Source: Cellulomonas hominis
GTDB lineage: Bacteria > Actinomycetota > Actinomycetes > Actinomycetales > Cellulomonadaceae
Assembly (NCBI RefSeq): GCF_014201095.1
Contig: NZ_JACHDN010000001.1
Span: 2,790,001-2,854,000, forward strand
Direction of reading: 5' to 3'
Length of the DNA stretch: 64,000 nt
In this document: in pieces, positions 15,200 through 23,947 of the stretch
Layout: every line of letters starts with the position of its first letter
Position numbering within the stretch: the stretch's first letter is position 1
Program-made: the position numbers and the translations under genes
Notes under the pieces: generated by a model
What the model saw: only the letters and a program-made list of their open reading frames with translations
Database searches by the model: none
Told to the model about the DNA's origin: nothing

Positions 15200-16156
15200 C
15201 TACTCGCCGCGCGTGAAGGTGCGCCGGTACTCGCTCGGGGTCGTGCCCAGGACGCGCTGGAAGTGGCGCCGCAGGTTCGCGCCGGTCCCCAGTCCCACGT
15301 CGACGGCCACCTGCTCGACGGAGCGCTGCGAGCGCTCGAGCAGCTCCCGGGCCACGTCGATCCGGGCCCGCAGGATCCACTCCATCGGCGTGTACCCGGA
15401 GTCCTCGACGAAGCGGCGCGAGAACGTGCGCGGCGACACCGCGGCGTGCCGGGCCAGCACGCCCAGCGTCAGCGGCTCCCCGAGGCGGTGCAGCGCCCAC
15501 TCCCGGGTGGCGGCGAACCGCTCGCCCAGCGGCTCGGGGACGCTGCGCGGCACGTACTGCGCCTGGCCGCCGCTGCGGTACGGCGCGGCGACCAGGCGGC
15601 GGGCGGCGTGGTTGGCGGGCGCGACGCCGAGGTCCCGCCGGATGATGTGCAGGCACAGGTCGATCCCCGACGCCGCGCCCGCCGAGGTGAGCACCCGCCC
15701 CTCGTCCACGAACAGCACGTTCTCGTCCACCGTGACGCGCGGGTACCGCGCCGCGAACGACCGCGTGTAGTGCCAGTGCGTGGTGGCGCGCCGGCCGTCG
15801 AGCAGCCCCGTCGCCGCGAGGGCGAACGCGCCGGTGGAGATCGCGGCGAGGTCCGCACCGCGCTCGTGCGCCGCGACGAGCGCGTCCACCACCGCGGCGG
15901 GCGGGTCCTCCCGGTCGGGCTGGCGGTACCCGGGGATGAAGACGACGTCGGCCCAGGTCAGCGCGTCCAGGCCGTCCGCGACGTGGTACGCCAGGCCGTC
16001 GCCGCCCCGGACCAGGCCCGGCTCCGGACCGCAGACGCGGACCTCGTAGGGCATGCTCGGCCGGTTCGTGAACACCTGCGCCGGGATGCCGACGTCGAGC
16101 GGCTTGGCCCCGTCGAGCACGAGCACGGCGACGCGGCGGAGGCGGGTGGCGGCCAC
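15200..16156 (-). CDS. GlxA/FtrA family AraC-type transcriptional regulator
   Basis: 318 residues from GTG at 16156. The N-terminal half is a DJ-1/PfpI-like amidotransferase fold (VAVLVLDGAKPLDVGIPAQVF ... AISTGAFALAATGLLDGRRATTHW), with the nucleophile position replaced by Thr-Gly-Ala rather than Cys, so it is a sensing and not an enzymatic domain. The C-terminal half has two AraC helix-turn-helix motifs (LTLGVLARHAAVSPRTFSRRF and VEQVAVDVGLGTGANLRRHF). These activators respond to small metabolites; the ligand is unknown. It is divergent from the acetyltransferase gene with 70 bases between, a possible target. Confidence 0.9.
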   Translation of the reverse strand: MAATRLRRVAVLVLDGAKPLDVGIPAQVFTNRPSMPYEVRVCGPEPGLVRGGDGLAYHVADGLDALTWADVVFIPGYRQPDREDPPAAVVDALVAAHERGADLAAISTGAFALAATGLLDGRRATTHWHYTRSFAARYPRVTVDENVLFVDEGRVLTSAGAASGIDLCLHIIRRDLGVAPANHAARRLVAAPYRSGGQAQYVPRSVPEPLGERFAATREWALHRLGEPLTLGVLARHAAVSPRTFSRRFVEDSGYTPMEWILRARIDVARELLERSQRSVEQVAVDVGLGTGANLRRHFQRVLGTTPSEYRRTFTRGE

Positions 16157-16226
16157 GGCGCCAGCGTAGGGCGCGACTGCCGATATCCCCTCGCCCCGCC
16201 GCGCGTCCCGCCCTACCGTCCGGACC

Positions 16227-16766
16227 GTGCACGCCGTCACCGAGCGCCTGGTCCTCCGTCCGTTCACCGCCGGGGACGGCGCGGCGCTGCACGCGTACCT
16301 GGCCTTGCCGGAGGTGGTCCGGTTCGAGCCGTACGGCCCGTACGACCGCGCAGGAGCCGACGCGGAGGCGGCCCGGCGCGCGACCGACCCGCGGTTCGTC
16401 GCGGCGGAGCGGGCGTCCGACGGGGCCCTGGTCGGGCACGTGTTCCGGGCACCGACCGGGCCGGAGGAGTGGCGGACCTGGACGGTGGGGTACGTGTTCC
16501 ACCCGGCCTTCGGGCGGCAGGGCTACGCGACCGAGGCCGCCCGCGCGGTCGTGGACGACTGCGTCCGCGGCCAGGGCGCGCACCGCGTGACGGCGCGCTG
16601 CGACCCGCGCAACGAACGGTCCTGGCGGCTGCTCGAGCGCCTCGGGATGCGGCGCGAGGGGCACGAGCGGCGGTGCGCGTCGTTCGCGACCGGCCCCGAC
16701 GGCGCACCCGTGTGGCACGACGCGTACCTGTACGCGGTGCTGGCGGAGGAGTGGCCGCGGGTCTGA
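16227..16766 (+). CDS. GNAT family N-acetyltransferase
   Basis: 179 residues from GTG at 16227. The start TERLVLRPFTAGDGAAL and the acetyl-CoA loop VFHPAFGRQGYATEAARAV, followed by NERSWRLLERLGMRREG, are the RimJ/RimL-type GNAT pattern. Such enzymes acetylate protein N-termini, antibiotics or small amines; no substrate can be assigned. Convergent with the TetR gene, whose stop is three bases away, and divergent from the GlxA-type regulator. Confidence 0.9.
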   Translation: MHAVTERLVLRPFTAGDGAALHAYLALPEVVRFEPYGPYDRAGADAEAARRATDPRFVAAERASDGALVGHVFRAPTGPEEWRTWTVGYVFHPAFGRQGYATEAARAVVDDCVRGQGAHRVTARCDPRNERSWRLLERLGMRREGHERRCASFATGPDGAPVWHDAYLYAVLAEEWPRV

Positions 16767-16769
16767 GGC

Positions 16770-17372
16770 TCAGAGCAGCGCGACCAGCGCCTCGGCGTTC
16801 CGGGTGAGCCGGATCAGCCGGTCCCGCAGCTCCGCGAACGACCCCCCGGGCGCGCGCCCGACGGCCGCGGCGAGCTCCGCGCCGTCGGCGGCGAGCAGCA
16901 CCACCTGCATCGCCCGCGGGTCGAACCCGTCGGCGGTGAGCCGCTGCTCCCAGGCGAGGGAGTCGGCCCGGGCTGCCTCGACGACGGCCGGGACGACGGA
17001 CAGCTGCGCCATGACGGCCCAGTAGTCGGCGCTGTCCGGGTCCTCCAGGTCGGCGAACGTGGCCCGCAGGTAGCCGCGCATCACCCGGCCGGGCTCCAGG
17101 TCCGCGGGGTCGGTCTGCGCGTCGACGTCGAGCAGGAACCGGTCGAACGCGTCCTGCGCGAGCGCGACGAGCAGCTGCTCCTTGGAGCCGTAGTGGTGCA
17201 GCAGGCCGCTCTTGGAGACGCCGGCGGTGCGCGCGATGACGTCGACGCTCACGCCGGCGCCGTGCTGCGCGACGGCGACGGCGGCGGCGTCCAGCAGCGC
17301 ACGGCGGGTGCGGGCGGGGTCGCGGCGGGCGCGCTCGGGGTCCTCGGGGGGCGGTGTGGGCACGGGTCCCAT
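16770..17372 (-). CDS. TetR/AcrR family transcriptional regulator
   Basis: 200 residues from ATG at 17372. After a Pro/Glu/Arg-rich lead of 15 residues, the TetR helix-turn-helix is clear: TRRALLDAAAVAVAQHGAG then VDVIARTAGVSKSGLLHHYGSKEQLLVAL. The C-terminal ligand domain is of the TetR_C type seen with PadR-like or efflux repressors. The promoter region shared with the divergent gene at 17478 holds two copies of GACCRGATGGTC and a long inverted repeat, so it probably represses itself and that gene. Confidence 0.92.
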   Translation of the reverse strand: MGPVPTPPPEDPERARRDPARTRRALLDAAAVAVAQHGAGVSVDVIARTAGVSKSGLLHHYGSKEQLLVALAQDAFDRFLLDVDAQTDPADLEPGRVMRGYLRATFADLEDPDSADYWAVMAQLSVVPAVVEAARADSLAWEQRLTADGFDPRAMQVVLLAADGAELAAAVGRAPGGSFAELRDRLIRLTRNAEALVALL

Positions 17373-17383
17373 CCTTCCAGCAG

Positions 17384-17463
17384 CGGACGGTTGAGCCGAC
17401 CGGATGGTCCGTCCGGGGCCCGGTGCGGTACTCTACAGACCAGATGGTCGGCTCAACCGTCCG
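17384..17463. promoter_or_regulatory. Divergent operator region: 18-bp inverted repeat with two GACCRGATGGTC boxes
   Basis: Arms 17384-17401 and 17446-17463 are a perfect 18-base inverted repeat separated by 44 bases. Overlapping each arm is a GACC-N4-GGTC palindrome (17398-17409 and 17438-17449), 40 bases apart. This is a natural pair of TetR-family operators between the two divergent regulator genes. Confidence 0.75.
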
Positions 17464-17477
17464 AAAGGTGGGCGAGG

Positions 17478-18269
17478 ATGATGGCGGGGCGTCAGCAGCA
17501 GGTCCGGACCGCGCTGGGGCGGCGGATGACCCGTGCGGTGACCGCGGTCGGGCCGTGCCGGGACGACGACCCGCGCTCCGCCGTCGCGTTCCTGGCGCTC
17601 GACGGCTGCGTGCTCGGCTGGTACGCCGGCGTGCACCCGGGCGACCCGGCCTGGTGGAACCGCGCGCTCGGCGCAGTCGCGTCCTACGCCGCGTTGCCGG
17701 TCCCCCCGGAGCGGGCCGAGGCGGTGTCCGCCCGCTGGGAGCGGTTCCCGATGCGGGACGAGCTGCCGCTGCTGGACGCCGTGCTGACGCTGGTGCAGCA
17801 GGGTGGCGTCCGGTCCGTGACGCTGGAGCGCGTCGCCCGGGCCGCGGGGCGGGACGTGGACTGGCTGTCCAGCCTGTACGGCTCGGTGGACGAGCTGCTC
17901 GGCGACCTGCAGGACCGGGTGGCCAGCGACGGGTTCGACGACCTGGCGCCGCTGCACCTCGAGCCGTCGCGCGCCGGCGTGCGGTCGATGCTCGACGTCC
18001 TGACCGACGACCGGCGCACCACGTCGCTGCTGCGCACGCTCGCGCTGTCGGGGGTGGAGGTGTCACACGGCGCGGCGACGGCCGCCCGGGAGCTGTCCCC
18101 GGTCGCCCGGCCGGGCTGGGAGCGGCTGGACGACGACACGTGGGTCGCGGCGCTCGCGGTCGACGCCTGGGCGCTCGGGTCCAGCGCGTGGGGGCCGTAC
18201 GCAGAGCAGGAGATGGACGGCGCGGTGGCGGCGGAGCTGCAGCGGCTGATCGGGTGCGGCGCGAGCTGA
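17478..18269 (+). CDS. TetR-like regulator with extra N-terminal domain
   Basis: 263 residues from ATG at 17478 (a second ATG follows directly). The helix-turn-helix is not at the N-terminus but in the middle, about residues 95-140: LLDAVLTLVQQGGVRSVTLERVARAAGRDVDWLSSLYGSVDELLGDL. The last 120 residues resemble a TetR ligand domain. The first 95 residues (with SAVAFLALDGCVLGWYAG) look like the dimerisation end of another TetR protein, so the gene may have arisen from a fusion of two TetR genes. It is divergent from a normal TetR gene and shares its operators. Confidence 0.7.
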   Translation: MMAGRQQQVRTALGRRMTRAVTAVGPCRDDDPRSAVAFLALDGCVLGWYAGVHPGDPAWWNRALGAVASYAALPVPPERAEAVSARWERFPMRDELPLLDAVLTLVQQGGVRSVTLERVARAAGRDVDWLSSLYGSVDELLGDLQDRVASDGFDDLAPLHLEPSRAGVRSMLDVLTDDRRTTSLLRTLALSGVEVSHGAATAARELSPVARPGWERLDDDTWVAALAVDAWALGSSAWGPYAEQEMDGAVAAELQRLIGCGAS

Positions 18270-18270
18270 G

Positions 18271-18490
18271 CGGTTGACGCGACGCCTCTGGCGATCCTCG
18301 CCCGGCTCGAGCGCGACGGCCTCGCCGCCGGCGTCGGGGTCGAGCCGGGCGCCGTGGCCGACGGCAGGGTGTACGCGATCACGCCCGCCGGGGTCCACGA
18401 GCTCGAGTGCTGGCTCAGCACGCCGACGGTGCCGTCGGGCCGGCCGGCCGAGCTCGTCACGAAGGTCGTGCTCGGCATCGGGCTGGGGTC
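18271..18490 (+). pseudogene. PadR-family regulator remnant
   Basis: Without a start codon, the frame reads TPLAILARLERDGLAAGV ... DGRVYAITPAGVHELECWLSTP ... ELVTKVVLGIGLG. This is the second half of a PadR winged helix plus the start of its C-terminal helix. The recognition helix and N-terminus are missing and the frame is lost near 18485. Confidence 0.65.
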
Positions 18491-18718
18491 GTCCAGGTCC
18501 TCGTGCCCCTCGGCTCCGCGCTGGTGCTGGCCGTCGCGACCGGGAGCCTGCTGCTCGTCGCCCGCCTGCGCGACCAGCCCGTGGGCGGCCGGGTCGGGCT
18601 CGTGCCGATGGCGGCGGCGCTCGCGGCGACCGTCGCCGTCAGCGCCGCGCTGACGGCCACGGCGAGCCGGCCGGCCGGCCGCAGCCGGATCAGCCCGGAG
18701 CAGCTCCGCTCGGAGTGA
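18485..18718 (+). pseudogene. Small two-span membrane protein fragment
   Basis: In the next frame, two hydrophobic helices (LVPLGSALVLAVATGSLLLVA and PMAAALAATVAVSAALTATA) are followed by a polar tail ending EQLRSE and TGA. No start codon or ribosome site is evident and it is joined to the PadR remnant, so I treat it as a leftover gene end. The codon bias is good, so a small live membrane protein starting at an internal GTG cannot be excluded. Confidence 0.35.
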
Positions 18719-18769
18719 CGCGGCGGTTCCAGGTGCCTCCCGGGGGCGGAGCCGCTACGGTCGGCGGCA

Positions 18770-18783
18770 GTGATGCAGATCAC
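18770..18783. promoter_or_regulatory. Crp/FNR-type site upstream of narK
   Basis: GTGAT-GCAG-ATCAC is a perfect-arm palindrome and fits the Crp/GlxR/FNR pattern TGTGA-N6-TCACA. It lies 58 bases before the narK start. It is a natural place for oxygen- or cAMP-type control of nitrate respiration; which regulator binds is unknown. Confidence 0.6.
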
Positions 18784-18840
18784 AGGGGGTGGCGGCATGG
18801 GTCTCCGGTCGAGGGGACGCGCGACGACGGGCACCGCGGG

Positions 18841-20145
18841 ATGAGCCGCGTCGAGCCCGCCGTGGACCTGCGGCGCTGGGATCCCGAGGACGAGCGGTTC
18901 TGGGACAAGCGCTTCGCGTGGCGGACGCTGTGGATCACGACCTACAACCTCACGCTGGCGTTCTGCGTCTGGTACCTGGTCTCCGCGATCGCGCCGCGCC
19001 TGAACGACATCGGGTTCGGCCTGTCGACCGAGCAGCTCTACTGGCTGGTGGCCGTCCCGGGCCTGGCCGGCGGGCTGATGCGCATGGTCTACATGTTCCT
19101 GCCGCCGATCGTCGGCACCCGGACGCTGGTCGGCGGCACGGCGACGCTCATGCTGATGCCGATGCTCGGCTGGACGATCGCGGTCCGGGACGCGACGACG
19201 CCGTACTGGGTGCTGATCTTCCTGGCGGCCGCGGCGGGCATCGGCGGTGGCGCGTTCTCCGGCTTCATGCCGTCGACGAGCTACTTCTTCCCGAAGCGGT
19301 TGCAGGGGACCGCGCTGGGCCTGCAGGCCGGGCTCGGGAACTTCGGGGTCAGCCTGATCCAGTTCCTCACGCCGTGGGTGGTCGGGTTCGGCCTGCTCGG
19401 CACGGCCGCGCTCACGCCCCAGCAGACCGAGACCGGTGGCGAGCTGTGGCTGCACAACGCCGGGCTGGTCCTGGTGCCGTGGGTGATCCTCGGGGCGGTG
19501 CTGGCCGCGGTGTTCCTGCGCCGGGTGCCGGTCCAGGCGAACATCCGCCAGCAGCTCGACATCTTCCGCGAGAAGCACACGTGGTTCATGACCGCGATCT
19601 ACACCATGACCTTCGGGGCGTTCAGCGGGTTCGCCGCGCAGCTCGGGCTGATGATCACGAACATCTACGGCGGCTTCGAGGACCCGCCCGACCCGCTGGC
19701 GTACGCGTTCCTCGGGCCGCTGATCGGGTCGCTCGTCCGCGCCGGGCTCGGCCCGCTGTGCGACCGGTACGGCGGCGCGATCTGGACGCTCGTGTCCGGC
19801 ATCGGGATGACCGCGAGCACGGTGTTCACGATCTTCTTCCTCGAGCCCACCGAGCGGTCGCAGTTCACCTGGTTCCTGCTCGGGATGCTCGCGATCTTCT
19901 TCTTCGCCGGCGTCGGCAACGCGGGCACGTTCAAGCAGATGCCGATGATCTTCCCCAAGCGGCAGGCCGGCGGCGTCATCGGCTTCACCGCCTCGATCGC
20001 GGCGTTCGGGCCGTTCCTGGTCGGCATCGCGCTGTCACTGATGGCGCCGACGACCTTCTTCATCGGCTGCGCCGTGTACTTCGCGGGCTGCACCGTCCTG
20101 ACCTGGGTGTTCTACGCCCGACCGGGTGCGCCCCGGCCGGGCTGA
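18841..20145 (+). CDS. narK: Nitrate/nitrite transporter NarK
   Basis: 434 residues from ATG at 18841. A major-facilitator protein with 12 predicted membrane spans and the nitrate-porter signatures, for example GIGGGAFSGFMPSTSYFFPKRLQGTALGLQAGLGNFG and the later GVGNAGTFKQMPMIFPKRQAGGVIGFTASIAAFGPF. It imports nitrate and/or exports nitrite for the respiratory reductase encoded next. The gene is 82 bases before narG in the same direction. The cytoplasmic N-terminus (RRWDPEDERFWDKRFAWRTL) is typical of the actinobacterial narK linked to narGHJI. A Crp/FNR-like site precedes it. Confidence 0.95.
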   Translation: MSRVEPAVDLRRWDPEDERFWDKRFAWRTLWITTYNLTLAFCVWYLVSAIAPRLNDIGFGLSTEQLYWLVAVPGLAGGLMRMVYMFLPPIVGTRTLVGGTATLMLMPMLGWTIAVRDATTPYWVLIFLAAAAGIGGGAFSGFMPSTSYFFPKRLQGTALGLQAGLGNFGVSLIQFLTPWVVGFGLLGTAALTPQQTETGGELWLHNAGLVLVPWVILGAVLAAVFLRRVPVQANIRQQLDIFREKHTWFMTAIYTMTFGAFSGFAAQLGLMITNIYGGFEDPPDPLAYAFLGPLIGSLVRAGLGPLCDRYGGAIWTLVSGIGMTASTVFTIFFLEPTERSQFTWFLLGMLAIFFFAGVGNAGTFKQMPMIFPKRQAGGVIGFTASIAAFGPFLVGIALSLMAPTTFFIGCAVYFAGCTVLTWVFYARPGAPRPG

Positions 20146-20227
20146 CCCGCCGCCCCGGCGCGCCGCCGCGGCCCCCACCGCGCCCATGCCGCCATCCGCC
20201 ATCCGCCACTCGCCTGGAGGACCGCAC

Positions 20228-23200
20228 GTGAACCCCACCCGACCCGACGCCCCCGGCCTGGACTCGCCCGCCGCGGACGCGCTGCTCCGGCTCGGCCGCC
20301 ACCTGCGCCGCGGCACCGTGTCCGACGACCTGCGCACGCTCTACCAGATCGGCGGACGGCAGGCCGACACCTTCTACCGGGACCGGTGGTCGCACGACAA
20401 GGTGGTGCGCTCGACGCACGGTGTGAACTGCACGGGCTCGTGCTCGTGGAAGGTCTACGTCAAGGACGGGATCATCACCTGGGAGGCGCAGCAGACGGAC
20501 TACCCGTCGGTCGGCCCGGACCGGCCGGAGTACGAGCCGCGCGGCTGCCCCCGGGGCGCGGCGTTCAGCTGGTACACGTACTCGCCGACCCGCGTGCGGT
20601 ACCCGTACGTGCGCGGGACGCTGCTGGAGCTCTACCGGGAGGCGAAGGCCCGCGCCGGCGGGGACCCGGTGGCGGCGTGGGCGAGCATCGCCGACGACCC
20701 GGAGACCGCCCGCCGGTACAAGCAGGTCCGCGGCAAGGGCGGCCTGGTGCGAGCGACCTGGGACGAGGCGGTCGAGATCGTCGCGGCCGCCCAGGTGCAC
20801 ACGATCCGCCGGTACGGCCCCGACCGGGTCGCCGGGTTCTCGCCGATCCCGGCGATGTCGATGGTGTCGCACGGCGCGGGCGCCCGGTACCACGCGCTGC
20901 TCGGGGCGCCGATGCTGTCGTTCTACGACTGGTACGCGGACCTGCCGGTGGCCTCGCCGCAGGTGTTCGGGGACCAGACCGACGTCCCGGAGTCGGGGGA
21001 CTGGTGGGACGCCGGGTACCTCATCATGTGGGGCTCGAACCTCCCGGTGACCCGCACGCCGGACGCGCACTGGATGGCCGAGGCGCGCTACCGGGGGCAG
21101 AAGGTCGTGGCGGTCTCGCCGGACTACGCGGACAACGTGAAGTTCGCCGACGAGTGGCTGGCGGCCCAGCCCGGCACGGACGGCGCGCTGGCGATGGCCA
21201 TGGGTCACGTCGTGCTCCGGGAGTTCTTCGTCGACCGGCAGGTCCCGTACTTCCAGGACTACGTGCGCCGGTACACCGACCTGCCGTTCCTCGTGCGCCT
21301 CGAGCAGACGGCCGACGGGTGGGTGCCGGGCAAGTTCCTCACCGCGGAGGACCTGCCGGGCGCCGAGGCGCGCAGCGAGAACGCGGCGTTCAAGACGGTG
21401 CTGATCGACGTGGCCACGGGCGCCCCGGCGGTGCCCGGCGGGTCGCTCGGCTTCCACTACGGCGAGGGGGGCGCCGGGCGGTGGAACCTCGACCTGGGCG
21501 ACATCGACCCGCAGCTGTCGGTGGCCGACGACCCGGCCGCGCTGGACCCGGTCGCCGTGCTGCTGCCGCGGTTCGACGCGGTGGACGGGACGCCCGCGAC
21601 GGCGCTGCGCGGGGTGCCGGTGCGGCGGGTCGGCGAGCACCTGGTGACGTCGGTGTACGACCTGGTGCTGGCCCAGTACGGCGTCGGGCGGCCGGGGCTG
21701 CCGGGGGAGTGGCCGACCGGCTACGACGACCCCGCGCAGGGCTGCACGCCCGCGTGGCAGGAGCAGTTCACCGGGGTGGCCGCCGCGAAGGCGGAGCGGA
21801 TCGGCCGGGAGTTCGCGGCGAACGCCGAGGAGTCCCGCGGCCGGTCGATGATCGTCATGGGCGCCGGGACGAACCACTGGTTCCACTCCGACACGATCTA
21901 CCGCGCGTTCCTGGCACTGACCACGCTGACCGGCTGCCAGGGCGTGAACGGCGGCGGCTGGGCGCACTACGTCGGGCAGGAGAAGGTCCGCCCGGTGACC
22001 GGGCACGCGCACTACGCGAACGCCCTGGACTGGGCGCGGCCGGCGCGCACGATGATCCAGACCGCGTACTGGTACCTGCACAGCGACCAGTTCCGGTACG
22101 ACCCGTTCGGTGCGGACAGCCTGTCGTCCGCGGCGCCGGGCGCGGCCGGCGGGCAGCTGACCGGACGGAGCACGGCCGACGTCATCGCGCTGTCCGCCCG
22201 GCTGGGCTGGATGCCGTCGTACCCGACGTTCGACCGCAACCCCCTGGACCTCGCCGACGAGGTCGCGGCGTCCGGGCGGCCCGCGACCGAGCTGGTGCCG
22301 GAGCTGCTGACGTCCGGCGCGCTGCGGTTCGCCGCCGAGGACCCGGACGCCCCGGAGAACTTCCCGCGGGTGCTGACCATCTGGCGGGCGAACCTGCTGG
22401 GGTCGTCCGCGAAGGGCGACGAGTACTTCCTGCACCACCTGCTCGGCACCGACTCGAACCTGCGGGCCACGGAGGCGCCGCCGGGCGCCCGGCCTCGCGA
22501 GGTGACCTGGCGGGACGAGGCGCCGACCGGGAAGCTCGACCTGCTGGTGACGCTCGACTTCCGGATGACCAGCACGACGGTGTACTCGGACGTCGTGCTG
22601 CCGGCGGCCACCTGGTACGAGAAGCACGACCTCAGCACGACGGACATGCACCCGTTCGTGAACTCGTTCAGCCCGGCGATCGCGCCCCCGTGGCAGACCC
22701 GCACGGACTTCGACATCTTCCAGACGCTGGCCCGGCGGTTCAGCGCGCTCGCCGCCGACCACCTCGGGGTGCGGCAGGACCTGATCGCGGTGCCGCTGAC
22801 CCACGACACCCCCGACGAGCTCGCCACGCCCCACGGCCGGGTGCGGGACTGGAAGGCGGGTGAGTGCGACCCCGTCCCGGGCGTGACGATGCCGAAGCTC
22901 GTCGTCGTCGAGCGGGACTACGGCGCGATCGGCGCGAAGATGGCGGCGCTCGGGCCGCTGCTGGACACCCTCGGCACGACGACGAAGGGCGTCACGTACG
23001 ACGTCGGCCCGGAGGTCGAGCTCCTCGGGCGGACCAACGGCGTCGTGCGCGGCGGGCCGGCGGCCGGTCGGCCGTCGCTGGCGCGGGACCTGGACGTCTG
23101 CGAGGCGATCCTCGCGCTCTCCGGGACGACGAACGGGCGGCTCGCGGTGCAGGGGTTCCACACGCTCGAGAAGCGCACCGGGCACCCGATGGCCGACCTC

Positions 23201-23947
23201 GCGGCGGAGCACGAGGGCAAGCACGTGACGTTCCGCGACACCCAGGCGGCGCCCGTGCCGGTCATCACGTCGCCGGAGTGGTCCGGGTCGGAGAGCGGCG
23301 GGCGGCGCTACTCGCCGTTCACGATCAACGTCGAGCGGCTGCGGCCCTGGCACACGCTGACCGGGCGGCAGCACCTGTTCCTCGACCACGACTGGATGTC
23401 CGAGCTCGGCGAGAACCTGCCGGTGTTCAGGCCACCGCTGAACATGTCGGCGCTGTTCGGGGAGCCCGCGATCGGGGAGACCGGGGAGCTCGGGGTCACG
23501 CTGCGGTACCTGACGCCGCACAACAAGTGGTCCATCCACTCCGAGTACCAGGACAACCTGTTCATGCTGTCGCTGTCCCGCGGCGGGCCGACGATCTGGA
23601 TGAGCGACCGGGACGCCGCGACGATCGGGGTCGCCGACAACGACTGGGTCGAGGCCGTGAACCGCAACGGCGTCGTCGTCGCGCGGGCGGTGGTCTCGCA
23701 CCGGATGCCGGCGGGGACGGTGTACATGCACCACGCGCAGGACCGGCTGATCGACGTCCCGCTGTCGGAGACGACCGGGCGGCGCGGCGGCATCCACAAC
23801 TCGCTGACCCGGCTGCTCATCAAGCCGACGCACCTGGTCGGCGGGTACGCGCAGCTGTCCTACGCGTTCAACTACCTCGGCCCGACGGGCAACCAGCGCG
23901 ACGAGGTCACCGTGGTCCGCCGCCGGTCGCAGGAGGTGCAGTACTGA
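20228..23947 (+). CDS. narG: Respiratory nitrate reductase, alpha subunit NarG
   Basis: 1,239 residues from GTG at 20228 (GGAGG upstream). Catalytic subunit that reduces nitrate to nitrite on a bis-MGD molybdenum centre. Near residues 60-100 the FS0 iron-sulfur ligands are visible: His in STHGVNCTGSCSW, its two Cys, and a later Cys in RGCPRGA. Conserved blocks YGPDRVAGFSPIPAMSMVSHGAG and GVNGGGWAHYVGQEKVRP follow, and the molybdopterin-dinucleotide binding domain closes the protein (LTPHNKWSIHSEYQDN). There is no twin-arginine leader, so it faces the cytoplasm. The stop overlaps the narH ATG. Confidence 0.97.
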   Translation: MNPTRPDAPGLDSPAADALLRLGRHLRRGTVSDDLRTLYQIGGRQADTFYRDRWSHDKVVRSTHGVNCTGSCSWKVYVKDGIITWEAQQTDYPSVGPDRPEYEPRGCPRGAAFSWYTYSPTRVRYPYVRGTLLELYREAKARAGGDPVAAWASIADDPETARRYKQVRGKGGLVRATWDEAVEIVAAAQVHTIRRYGPDRVAGFSPIPAMSMVSHGAGARYHALLGAPMLSFYDWYADLPVASPQVFGDQTDVPESGDWWDAGYLIMWGSNLPVTRTPDAHWMAEARYRGQKVVAVSPDYADNVKFADEWLAAQPGTDGALAMAMGHVVLREFFVDRQVPYFQDYVRRYTDLPFLVRLEQTADGWVPGKFLTAEDLPGAEARSENAAFKTVLIDVATGAPAVPGGSLGFHYGEGGAGRWNLDLGDIDPQLSVADDPAALDPVAVLLPRFDAVDGTPATALRGVPVRRVGEHLVTSVYDLVLAQYGVGRPGLPGEWPTGYDDPAQGCTPAWQEQFTGVAAAKAERIGREFAANAEESRGRSMIVMGAGTNHWFHSDTIYRAFLALTTLTGCQGVNGGGWAHYVGQEKVRPVTGHAHYANALDWARPARTMIQTAYWYLHSDQFRYDPFGADSLSSAAPGAAGGQLTGRSTADVIALSARLGWMPSYPTFDRNPLDLADEVAASGRPATELVPELLTSGALRFAAEDPDAPENFPRVLTIWRANLLGSSAKGDEYFLHHLLGTDSNLRATEAPPGARPREVTWRDEAPTGKLDLLVTLDFRMTSTTVYSDVVLPAATWYEKHDLSTTDMHPFVNSFSPAIAPPWQTRTDFDIFQTLARRFSALAADHLGVRQDLIAVPLTHDTPDELATPHGRVRDWKAGECDPVPGVTMPKLVVVERDYGAIGAKMAALGPLLDTLGTTTKGVTYDVGPEVELLGRTNGVVRGGPAAGRPSLARDLDVCEAILALSGTTNGRLAVQGFHTLEKRTGHPMADLAAEHEGKHVTFRDTQAAPVPVITSPEWSGSESGGRRYSPFTINVERLRPWHTLTGRQHLFLDHDWMSELGENLPVFRPPLNMSALFGEPAIGETGELGVTLRYLTPHNKWSIHSEYQDNLFMLSLSRGGPTIWMSDRDAATIGVADNDWVEAVNRNGVVVARAVVSHRMPAGTVYMHHAQDRLIDVPLSETTGRRGGIHNSLTRLLIKPTHLVGGYAQLSYAFNYLGPTGNQRDEVTVVRRRSQEVQY

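Noticed and set aside
16264..18066. Minus-strand frame of 600 codons over GNAT/TetR region
   Set aside because: Shadow of real genes; Arg/Ala/Pro-rich with no domain.
18274..18840. Plus frame joining PadR remnant to NarK as one protein
   Set aside because: The frame is Arg/Pro-rich shadow sequence until the narK ATG at 18841.
20060..23833. Very long minus-strand frame across narG
   Set aside because: It is the antisense shadow of narG, whose family, motifs and codon bias are certain.
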